In this document: positions 42,845 through 49,507 of the stretch, in pieces
Layout of the letters: the number at the start of each line of letters is the position of its first letter
Position numbering within the stretch: position 1 is the first letter of the stretch
Virus record (IMG/VR): IMGVR_UViG_3300015360_000042
Location: 1-64,000 of that record
From: a virus
Length of the DNA: 64,000 nucleotides
Reading direction: 5' to 3' (one strand)
Notes under the pieces: generated by a model
The model's input: only the letters and a program-made list of their open reading frames with translations
Told to the model about the DNA's origin: nothing
Database searches by the model: none
Translations under genes and position numbers: made by a program

Positions 42845-44923
42845 ATGGCAATCTTAAAAACTATTACCGCAGACATTCAAGAAAGTGTTGTAAGCGTGTA
42901 CGATCAAACCAAGACGACTATAGCTGGGTTTACCTATGCTCAAGTCATTAACGGTGTTACTGTGCTTGCTCCTCCGTTAGTTAAATGGGTGGATATTTTT
43001 ATTGACTCTGGAGAGACAGTAACTTACGCAAGTTTAACTTCCAATGGAAGATTGTTTTGTATGACAGCGCCTTCTGGTGGTCTTGCACGAATTTTGTGCT
43101 TTGATTTTAACCTCATGACGGGAGTTGCCGCTTATCGAGGTAAAATTTCTGTTTCTTTACCAAGCGTAGCGTCAACCACTCATACTGTAAGAGGGTTTAG
43201 AGCAGACGATTCAAACGTAAATGAAATAAAAATATTTTTTGCTACTTCTGGATCAGTGACAATCAATGGTGGAACGTTTGTAGCAAATAAAATTGCCATT
43301 GCGGATTTCGCCCCTGTGGGTTTTCCTACTATCGGTTTTGCAGTAGGCAGTAACACTCGTGGTATTTATTTTTTGCAAGATCCTTTTGCTGTAGGTGCCG
43401 GACAACTTAATATTGCATCGGCCGGAATGGCCATCGATAGTGTCTCTCAAAAACTTTACATACATAACGGTAACGCAGCTACCCATCAATATTTTGTCTA
43501 CGACTACTCAATTGCACCAAATTGTCCTCAATCAATAGTAACTATTTCTATTGCAGTTCCCGCAGTTGTTTCTCTTACGGCCCACGGGCTCAACAATAAC
43601 GATCAAGTCGCGTTCACTACAACAGGTGCTTTGCCAACGGGTATATCAGTTGGGACAGTTTATTTTGTAAGAAACGCTACTGCTAACACTTACGAAATAT
43701 CTGCCACATCGGGAGGCGGAGCGATTACAACTACGGGCACACAATCTGGCGTTCATTCAGCATCAAGAGCATTCGGTATTTCAACTGCAAACTTTTCATT
43801 TAAAACAGGAAACTTGCCCTTATTAACAGGTGCTCTTCTTATCAATAACTCCGAAGCTTACATGACTCCGGGCCATTCAATAAATTCAGGTTCTCCATGC
43901 TTGTTCTTTGCTACAAACAACGCATTGTACATTGGTAAAGTATCTGATCTTACCTCTCTTTCAACATCTTGGAATTCACTGATTACTTCAAATCTTCTTG
44001 GGTCAGTAAACCAAGTGGTGGCACCAACGGCGATAAACGCTACATGGAATCATTCTTTAGATAGAGCAGTGTTTATTACATCGGTTACCAAAATGATTGC
44101 TAAGAAAATTGTCAATAATCAATATGAAGATATCTTTGGTGTTTTGAATAATGATTACCTTGAGGGCGTCTTGCCTTCAAACGTGATCACACAATTTGGA
44201 GCGATTACTGTTACGGAGTTCGCGAGTTCAAACGGTTGGACATTTTTACTTGGTTCCTCTGTCGGTCAACGTGGATTACTTGCCCTTAACTCTGGTGCTA
44301 GTTATAGAGCGGGTACTACCTATATTATTACTAAAGTTATTGATACCCCAAACACTCTTCAATACGCTGTAGTGGATATTTCCACACAACTTGCCGCGTT
44401 CAGTGGCTCGTCACGGATATCTTATAGAACTTCAGGCTTTGGATCGGCGTCTGGTGGATGGATTTTACTCCCAGCTAACAACCTTTTAAGCGCAATACTT
44501 CCAGTAGCGCAAATTCAATTTAAAATCGAGTTTAACCCAAGCGACATTAGCTGTAACAACATGCCAGCAATCATCGAAGTGTATCTTTCTCTATTGGAGT
44601 CTTTTGCCATATCCGACAATTGGTCGGCATCGGTGGCCAACTCTTCTCAACCGTCAGCTTCTCCATTCTATGCGGCCTTCAGACTAGCTAAGACATACGC
44701 CACCATTGTACCAAAAATATTTGTAACAGTAGTGGATGACAGTGGCGCAGTCTCAAGATACGACACGGTTACAAATGCGGCGCTATTTAATTATTCAACG
44801 AATAATGGAACAACATGGAACGCTCTGGGAATAATACCAAACACAGCGCTTACAACAGAGTTGCGACTTAACATTGTGTCTCCTAGTGGCAATCCGATTA
44901 CTTGTGGAATTTTGGAGTATTAA
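42845..44923 (+). CDS. Fibre/tail surface protein with phage Ig-like-type beta module
   Basis: A 692-residue Ser/Thr/Ala-rich beta protein. Residues about 228-315 carry a module widespread in phage fibre proteins: VTISIAVPAVVSLTAHGLNNNDQVAFTT and GALPTGISVGTVYFVRNATANTYEIS with SGGGAITTTGTQ. The flanking regions look like beta-propeller or sandwich strands (RLFCMTAPSGGLARILCFDFN). Probably a virion surface or adhesin protein attached near the fibres. AGAGGA site before ATG 42845. Confidence 0.7.
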   Translation: MAILKTITADIQESVVSVYDQTKTTIAGFTYAQVINGVTVLAPPLVKWVDIFIDSGETVTYASLTSNGRLFCMTAPSGGLARILCFDFNLMTGVAAYRGKISVSLPSVASTTHTVRGFRADDSNVNEIKIFFATSGSVTINGGTFVANKIAIADFAPVGFPTIGFAVGSNTRGIYFLQDPFAVGAGQLNIASAGMAIDSVSQKLYIHNGNAATHQYFVYDYSIAPNCPQSIVTISIAVPAVVSLTAHGLNNNDQVAFTTTGALPTGISVGTVYFVRNATANTYEISATSGGGAITTTGTQSGVHSASRAFGISTANFSFKTGNLPLLTGALLINNSEAYMTPGHSINSGSPCLFFATNNALYIGKVSDLTSLSTSWNSLITSNLLGSVNQVVAPTAINATWNHSLDRAVFITSVTKMIAKKIVNNQYEDIFGVLNNDYLEGVLPSNVITQFGAITVTEFASSNGWTFLLGSSVGQRGLLALNSGASYRAGTTYIITKVIDTPNTLQYAVVDISTQLAAFSGSSRISYRTSGFGSASGGWILLPANNLLSAILPVAQIQFKIEFNPSDISCNNMPAIIEVYLSLLESFAISDNWSASVANSSQPSASPFYAAFRLAKTYATIVPKIFVTVVDDSGAVSRYDTVTNAALFNYSTNNGTTWNALGIIPNTALTTELRLNIVSPSGNPITCGILEY

Positions 44924-44926
44924 TTT

Positions 44927-45571
44927 ATGCCTAACAATATTTACTTTAAAAATGTTGCATACAATAAGTCTCCGTCGGCATGTCAGCTAGACAGTACGCC
45001 GCCTACGTTTTCAGGTGTACAATCTCTTACCCCAAATGCCGATGGAACAATTACGGTTAATTGGAACACAGCTACCGATCTGTCCTCTCCAATTTACTAT
45101 GAAGTTTTTATTGCGCTTGGAAGTGTACCAGCTTCAAATCTTTTTGCTCTTAACCCTACTAGAATTATTCGTGGAGCAATTACAACACGAGTTGGGTTAT
45201 TGCATGATCAAGCAACGTATTTGCTAAACGGTCAAATTTATACAATAGGTGTAAGGGCCAGAGATGGCGTAGGAAATTTAAATACAAATACGTCCATATT
45301 AACAACAACAGCAATTGGTTCGGGAAATCTTGCAAGTGTGTTTCAAACTATTTCAACTTCGCTTACTGCGGCGAGTACTAATTTTGATTCGAACTTAGTC
45401 ACACTAGATAGTGAGATAACAGCACTAAGCACAAACGTAACAGATATGGAGCAAATAGTCCTTGATATCAAAAATTCAGCGTCCTCCGATATTTCTGTTA
45501 TAATTGAAGATGAAGACGAAATACAAATTATAATTGAAGATGAAGACGAAATACAAGTTACAATTGAGTAA
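44927..45571 (+). CDS. FnIII-like protein with acidic tandem-repeat end
   Basis: A 214-residue protein with three parts: a fibronectin-III-like beta domain (PPTFSGVQSLTPNADGTITVNW ... YTIGVRARDGVGN, about residues 25-120), a helical trimer-like segment (ASVFQTISTSLTAASTNFDSNLVTLDSEI, about 130-180), and a C-terminus made of a 10-residue repeat IIIEDEDEIQ (two exact copies plus a partial third). FnIII domains are common on virion surfaces. The acidic repeat could bind cations or a partner. Starts three bases after the previous gene. Confidence 0.7.
   Translation: MPNNIYFKNVAYNKSPSACQLDSTPPTFSGVQSLTPNADGTITVNWNTATDLSSPIYYEVFIALGSVPASNLFALNPTRIIRGAITTRVGLLHDQATYLLNGQIYTIGVRARDGVGNLNTNTSILTTTAIGSGNLASVFQTISTSLTAASTNFDSNLVTLDSEITALSTNVTDMEQIVLDIKNSASSDISVIIEDEDEIQIIIEDEDEIQVTIE
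45501..45560 (+). repeat. 30-base in-frame tandem repeat
   Basis: Two copies of a 30-base unit (TAATTGAAGATGAAGACGAA core) lie head to tail at 45501-45530 and 45531-45560, with only the last bases of the second unit changed, then a partial third copy to the stop. In-frame slippage would lengthen or shorten the acidic end by 10 residues at a time. Confidence 0.85.
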
Positions 45572-45588
45572 ATTAAAATAGGAAGTGT

Positions 45589-46164
45589 ATGACAAAAAGA
45601 TTAATAATTCCAAGAGGCGCAGACAAATCATTCATAGCCGTTCTTAGAAATAGTGCGGGCGATCCTATTTCATTAGCGAATGCCGTGCTTATCCAGGTAG
45701 TTTTTGATAACGCAGACAGGACAAAATTAACATTGAGCAATGTTGTTAAGCCTGAGACATTTGCGTCAATATTGTACGGTGGAGTACGTTTTACCGCGAT
45801 TACATCCGGTATTACTGGTAACGCAATTGTTTTAGCTTTTGATGGTGTTGCTACTATAACTGCAGTTGTCCTAGCTTGGAACACAGCGAATCCTTCAAAC
45901 ACGATATCGCATAATGGAGTAGGCACTGTTGTATTGTCGCTAGGCTCAGCGCAATTAACAAACGGCTATAGTTCGTATTCACCTATCGCAATTTATGGAA
46001 ATGTTATCCTTGGCAAAATACGAGTGGTCATAACTGAAACTGAGGCCAGTCTTTTAAAAGCAGGATTAAATCAATCAGCAAGATTTATTATCGACGACGG
46101 AATAAACACAGGCGGGATCAGAGCGATTGGGTTTTTGGCCGGCCTAGTTGACGTAACTGCGTAA
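45589..46164 (+). CDS. Beta-rich virion protein, unknown
   Basis: A 191-residue protein beginning LIIPRGADKSFIAVLRNSAGDPISLANAVLIQVVFDNADRTKL, which has the form of N-terminal baseplate/fibre beta domains that handle attachment (rxxDxxfxvxlxdxxGxpxxLtgatxxxxxr). The middle adds a GNAIVLAFDGVATITAVVLAWN module, a pattern often repeated in phage fibres. The last gene of the structural block, followed by a terminator. It is probably a small virion appendage subunit. Confidence 0.7.
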   Translation: MTKRLIIPRGADKSFIAVLRNSAGDPISLANAVLIQVVFDNADRTKLTLSNVVKPETFASILYGGVRFTAITSGITGNAIVLAFDGVATITAVVLAWNTANPSNTISHNGVGTVVLSLGSAQLTNGYSSYSPIAIYGNVILGKIRVVITETEASLLKAGLNQSARFIIDDGINTGGIRAIGFLAGLVDVTA

Positions 46165-46205
46165 TAGTATCAAAATATAATTAGCGATCGTGAAAAACGT
46201 TAACG

Positions 46206-46247
46206 GGTTTGAATAATCAAGGATGATAACTTCAAACCTTTTCTTTT
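46206..46247 (+). terminator. Rho-independent terminator ending structural block
   Basis: An 8-base-pair stem (GGTTTGAA 46206-46213 / TTCAAACC 46231-46238) with a 17-base loop is followed by TTTTCTTTT. It separates the virion genes from the small downstream genes. Confidence 0.7.
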
Positions 46248-46304
46248 AATTCAATCAAAAATGTTATATTACAACACTCAACAATACTAAAATTGAGGAG
46301 TTTT

Positions 46305-46652
46305 ATGGCCAAAAAATTGAAAACATTAGTGAGTGAAGAAACCAAACTAGAAACCGAAGTAGAAACCAAGCAAGCATGTCTCACAGAGAAGGAGCTAATC
46401 TTCTTTTACGAAATAGATAAGCGAATACAAGAACTTCAAAATAAAAAAATCGAGCAGGCAAAAAAGATCATGTTAAAGTCGGGTCCAACCTCTGGGCACC
46501 TTAGAATTGACGGTCTAGAAAAGCCCTACGTTCGCGTAAAATTGAAAGATAACGCTAACGCCTTCTCAATGGACGAGTGTGCGTATAGAACCGCTAGATT
46601 TAGCCGATACGAGGTCGAAATAAGCGCCTTGAAAAACGAACCGAAAGACTAA
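46305..46652 (+). CDS. Small charged helical protein, unknown
   Basis: I place the start at ATG 46305, behind GAGGAG, and not at the TTG 12 bases upstream that lies in the ribosome binding site. About 115 residues: a Lys/Glu/Thr-rich beginning (KTLVSEETKLETEVETKQ), a coiled-coil helix (FFYEIDKRIQELQNKKIEQAKKIML) and a beta-like end (HLRIDGLEKPYVRVKLKDNANAFSMDECA). No family recognised. A weak TATATT -10-like box lies at 46265-46270. Confidence 0.65.
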   Translation: MAKKLKTLVSEETKLETEVETKQACLTEKELIFFYEIDKRIQELQNKKIEQAKKIMLKSGPTSGHLRIDGLEKPYVRVKLKDNANAFSMDECAYRTARFSRYEVEISALKNEPKD

Positions 46653-46672
46653 TAGTTAGTGTAGTATTTTAA

Positions 46673-46701
46673 TTGACTATTGCCACCAGTTAGCTTAAAA
46701 T
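46673..46701 (+). promoter_or_regulatory. Sigma70-like promoter before HTH-like gene
   Basis: TTGACT (46673-46678) and TAAAAT (46696-46701) are separated by 17 bases and lie 18 bases before the ATG at 46719. Good match; it would transcribe the gene separately from the structural block. Confidence 0.6.
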
Positions 46702-46718
46702 CGAGTTAAGAGGTGGCA

Positions 46719-47366
46719 ATGATCTTAAATAAAGCTTATTTATATAAAGACACACTTTATGTACTAATTAAAAGTACACACTACAAGAATCATAAAAAAT
46801 ATTTTAGATGCATTAAAATTAAGTCGGACGGCTTGCTCGGTAAAGAATTTATCGTGCGAGCAATTAAAAACAATTTTAAAAACGTGCCAAAAGCAAAAAT
46901 ACAAATCTCAGTGGATCTTCCGGCAATAGACCTCCAAAAAATACGATATAGAAATGTTATAGACTCCGCTCTGCAGTTTGTTTCGACGTATAAGAAGTGC
47001 AACAAGCGATCAATTGAGGCAAAACGACTACAAGTGGAAATTGCAAAATTGGCCTACGGTGTGTGCTCCATATACAACACCGCTGAGGGTAGAAATTACA
47101 ATCTGAGAGATTTTGCTAAGAGCATTAAATTAAAAAGAAGCACGACTCTTTACGGTTGGGTTTACAACTATCTTCTGACGCAATTTACGAGCGTTAAATA
47201 TAGTGCATTAAAGCGCGTATCAGATACGACTCTAGTTTCGGTAATAAACAATTATCAAAAGTTTTATTCGTCGATAATTGGATTCTCAACTAGACTTGAT
47301 AGCTTAATTCAACACGATATTAATTGTTACACCAAGGAAATTTACAGCAGACAAGTGAGCAGTTAA
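46719..47366 (+). CDS. Basic protein with possible helix-turn-helix, unknown
   Basis: ATG 46719 is chosen because an AAGAGG site precedes it; the GTG at 46713 would lie inside that site. About 215 residues, strongly basic, with the segment NYNLRDFAKSIKLKRSTTLYGWVYNYL (about residues 125-152), which has helix-turn-helix spacing, so DNA binding is plausible. The first 60 residues look beta-rich. It has its own promoter and sits at the end of the late arm. It may be a regulator; that is inference from charge and one motif. Confidence 0.6.
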   Translation: MILNKAYLYKDTLYVLIKSTHYKNHKKYFRCIKIKSDGLLGKEFIVRAIKNNFKNVPKAKIQISVDLPAIDLQKIRYRNVIDSALQFVSTYKKCNKRSIEAKRLQVEIAKLAYGVCSIYNTAEGRNYNLRDFAKSIKLKRSTTLYGWVYNYLLTQFTSVKYSALKRVSDTTLVSVINNYQKFYSSIIGFSTRLDSLIQHDINCYTKEIYSRQVSS

Positions 47367-47378
47367 TTAAGAATTGTA

Positions 47379-47430
47379 TTTACATTAAATGTAAAATGTT
47401 TTTATATTACCGTTGGCCAATAACGGCCAA
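47379..47430 (+). promoter_or_regulatory. Promoter with palindromic and repeated operator-like elements
   Basis: TTTACA (47379-47384) and TATATT (47403-47408) form a plausible promoter with an 18-base spacer. The -35 lies in a perfect palindrome TTTACAT-TAA-ATGTAAA (47379-47395). Downstream, TTGGCC and GGCCAA (47413-47418, 47425-47430) form a second inverted repeat, and GGCCAAT occurs twice 10 bases apart. The leader leads to the lysine-rich mini gene. The symmetry suggests binding by a dimeric regulator. Confidence 0.5.
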
Positions 47431-47448
47431 TCTAACATTGGAGAGTAT

Positions 47449-47541
47449 ATGGCCAAAGCATTAAAAAAAGTTGCTAAAAAAGCATCTAAAAAAGTTTCTG
47501 CAAAGAAATCTGCTAAAAAAGCATCTAAGAAAACAACTTAG
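47449..47541 (+). CDS. Lysine-rich histone-H1-tail-like mini protein (30 residues)
   Basis: A 30-codon gene with a clear TTGGAG ribosome binding site before ATG 47449. The protein, MAKALKKVAKKASKKVSAKK plus ten residues of the same type, consists almost only of Lys, Ala, Ser, Val and Thr in AKK/SKK repeats, like the C-terminal tail of eukaryotic histone H1 or bacterial H1-like proteins. It should bind DNA or RNA nonspecifically and be unstructured on its own. It has its own promoter and is followed by a hairpin, so it is a separate transcription unit. Possible roles are DNA condensation, packaging or nucleoid disruption; none is shown. Confidence 0.75.
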   Translation: MAKALKKVAKKASKKVSAKKSAKKASKKTT

Positions 47542-47546
47542 TTTTT

Positions 47547-47565
47547 AGGGGTCTTGAAGGCCCCT
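47547..47565 (+). terminator. Hairpin at the convergence of the two arms
   Basis: AGGGGTC (47547-47553) pairs with GGCCCCT (47559-47565, one G-T pair) over a TTGAA loop, 5 bases after the mini gene stop and 3 bases before the stop of the leftward block. Neither side has a strong U-tract (rightward GATTTAATCATTT, leftward AAAAAC), so it may act weakly in both directions or protect 3' ends. Confidence 0.6.
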
Positions 47566-47568
47566 GAT

Positions 47569-47874
47569 TTAATCATTTAAATAATTTTCAAACAACTGAT
47601 CATTTAGATATTCATAAATCCATAGATAAGAATTTGAATGCGTCATTTTTAACTCTAAGATTGAATTTTTTGAATCAATGAACGTCGATAGTATTTCGTG
47701 CGTGCCAATATCAGTAATTACAATATTATAATCATTAAAAAATATCTCTGCATTCTCGCTGACATTAAAGATTTCAGCAAACCTCTTTAATTTATCGCCC
47801 TCAAGCCTTTTAACACTCTTCACTTCTGAGTTGATGGTGTCTTTAAGAATATTTAAAATGTCTTTAAAATGCAT
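47569..47874 (-). CDS. Small unknown protein, end of replication block
   Basis: A 101-residue protein with an acidic, mixed helical and beta composition (LKDTINSEVKSVKRLEGDKLKRFAEIFNV, IVITDIGTHEILSTFIDS). It starts exactly where the upstream gene ends (ATG at 47874, previous stop beginning at 47877), so it is coupled to it. No family recognised. It is the last leftward gene before the convergence hairpin. Confidence 0.7.
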   Translation of the reverse strand: MHFKDILNILKDTINSEVKSVKRLEGDKLKRFAEIFNVSENAEIFFNDYNIVITDIGTHEILSTFIDSKNSILELKMTHSNSYLWIYEYLNDQLFENYLND

Positions 47875-48747
47875 TTAAGTCCAGTCAATTTCTGTTTTAC
47901 TAAATAGTTGTTTAAATATTTTTAACCACAACTGCAAATACGTCAAGTTATCCGTTATGATTCTGGTCAGCATTGGATCGTTTAATTGCTCCAATCTTCC
48001 CGCCAAGCGAGTATCGGTTCCATGGTCGATCAACACTAGATTAGGATCTAAATTTATGTCAGCGTCGAATTTTGGTAAATTAACAACGTCCCAAAATAAT
48101 CGCTTTTGATAATGCTCACACTCTTTTGCTTTTAATAATTTTGATATTACTTCCTCGAATACATCGTAGTCCTTGCCGTGGCGTTCAAGCATTTTATTAT
48201 TAAACACATCGCTCTCGATATCACCATTAATAAAAAAGTACTCAAACTCAAAAGAGTTATCAATCGATATGTAAGCACCAGACCAAAACGATTTAAGACA
48301 TTGCATAAGTTTCGTTCGAACTGTTGGAGTACGTTGTTGAAGCGGTAGCATATTTAATAATAATATTATAATTGGACTTAAGCTTGTGCCAGAACACAAA
48401 TCTCGGTTACAGCAATAAAAATGGTCATTCATATATAGCACTTGTGAACCGCATTGATTGCAATTCGCATTAATTTCCGTATTACCAGATGTCAGCTTTT
48501 GGAAATTTACATTTGTCAATTGTCCCTTAGTGCTTTCGGTTGTTGTTATGTTAAAAACATCGCCTAATTTAAATTTGTGATCTAAAAACTCCTTTGAGTC
48601 TTTAAATAGAAACGTGCCGCCCTCTTTAACACCAAATTGAATCACAGGTAGTGTTATTCCAGATCCATCGTTTTGAAAAAAACAATTATCTAAGGATACA
48701 CCAAGTAGAAAGTGTTGTTTTTCATTATTTATAATTTCAATAGTCAT
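47875..48747 (-). CDS. OB-fold/zinc-ribbon protein, ligase C-terminus-like
   Basis: A 290-residue protein. Residues about 30-90 have an OB-like order of strands; residues about 95-120 are a zinc ribbon (CNQCG ... FYCCNRDLCSG) of the type found in NAD-dependent DNA ligases and other nucleic acid enzymes; the rest is helical without an obvious catalytic site. No adenylation-domain KxDG motif is present, so it is not a whole ligase. Next to recombination genes and a cold-shock protein, a DNA- or RNA-binding role is likely. Overlaps the next gene upstream by four bases. Confidence 0.65.
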   Translation of the reverse strand: MTIEIINNEKQHFLLGVSLDNCFFQNDGSGITLPVIQFGVKEGGTFLFKDSKEFLDHKFKLGDVFNITTTESTKGQLTNVNFQKLTSGNTEINANCNQCGSQVLYMNDHFYCCNRDLCSGTSLSPIIILLLNMLPLQQRTPTVRTKLMQCLKSFWSGAYISIDNSFEFEYFFINGDIESDVFNNKMLERHGKDYDVFEEVISKLLKAKECEHYQKRLFWDVVNLPKFDADINLDPNLVLIDHGTDTRLAGRLEQLNDPMLTRIITDNLTYLQLWLKIFKQLFSKTEIDWT

Positions 48748-49001
48748 TGAATTATTTCCAAGTTTTTCGCCTTAAAGCCTTTAACGCCTTTGTGAAGATC
48801 AAACTCTACAACTTGTCCTTCTTGTAATTTTTTAAATTGGTCCTGCCACGATACGTTTGGTTGTATATCTTTAAAATGAATAAACGCATCTTTATTTCTG
48901 TATCTAAAATCCTCGTCTGATATCTTAATAAACCCAAAAGATTTAGTTACATTGTACGCAGTTACTGTTCCTCTAACTCGAATTTCTAAATTTTCAATCA
49001 T
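48744..49001 (-). CDS. Cold-shock-domain nucleic acid-binding protein
   Basis: An 85-residue single cold-shock domain: RGTVTAYNVTKSFGFIKI with the RNP1-like KSFGFI, RNP2-like DAFIHF after it, then LQEGQVVEFDLHKGVKGFKAKNLEII. The insertion SDEDFRYRNK between the strands is longer than in CspA. Such domains bind single-stranded RNA or DNA and act as chaperones. It overlaps both neighbours by four bases (ATGA), so it is translated together with the resolvase and OB/zinc-ribbon protein. Confidence 0.9.
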   Translation of the reverse strand: MIENLEIRVRGTVTAYNVTKSFGFIKISDEDFRYRNKDAFIHFKDIQPNVSWQDQFKKLQEGQVVEFDLHKGVKGFKAKNLEIIQ

Positions 49002-49498
49002 AATCCCTTCTTATATCCATATAGTGCAATTAATGCCGCATCGATGTATCCGTCATGAGGAACCTTACTTCTAGTTGAGGCAAGAAAGGTTTCTTCTGGA
49101 AATAGTCTGCTAGCTGTTATTAGTGCTATTTTCTTATTATCTTTTCTACCATCTTTTTTGAGATACATTTTAGTACCGAGACAAATTACTCCCTGCCAAG
49201 TTTTCGGAATAACCGATGTGACTGGTATGCCAAGTAGTGATCCAATTGCTCGAATAACGGCCACCTGACTTCCAATACTTATTGCCGCTGATTTTGAATA
49301 TCCAAAAAATCCAGCAAACTTTTCAGTTACAATATGACATGTGCCTTTAGTTTTTAACTTTAATAGTGTTGAAGAAATTTTTCTGTAATTAACTTCGTCT
49401 CCACCAATTAGCGGCATTATTTCCTTATGCACAATTTTACCGCGCGTGATGACAACTATTGCCCCTTTTTTTCCAGGGTCTATTCCAATGTAAAACAC
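48998..49498 (-). CDS. RuvC-like Holliday junction resolvase
   Basis: A 166-residue RNase H-fold nuclease of the RuvC type. The order of acidic catalytic sites is visible: FYIGIDPGKKG (Asp7) at the N-terminus, VTEKFAGF (Glu about 59) and HDGYIDAALIALYGY (about residues 148-162) at the end. It resolves branched DNA before packaging, a job done by endonuclease VII in T4. It starts with GTG at 49498. In the same operon as recombination genes. Confidence 0.9.
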   Translation of the reverse strand: MFYIGIDPGKKGAIVVITRGKIVHKEIMPLIGGDEVNYRKISSTLLKLKTKGTCHIVTEKFAGFFGYSKSAAISIGSQVAVIRAIGSLLGIPVTSVIPKTWQGVICLGTKMYLKKDGRKDNKKIALITASRLFPEETFLASTRSKVPHDGYIDAALIALYGYKKGL

Positions 49499-49507
49499 TA
49501 CCCACCT

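Noticed and set aside
47875-48747. NAD-dependent DNA ligase
   Set aside because: Only the zinc-ribbon/OB-like part resembles ligases; the adenylation domain and KxDG lysine motif are missing.
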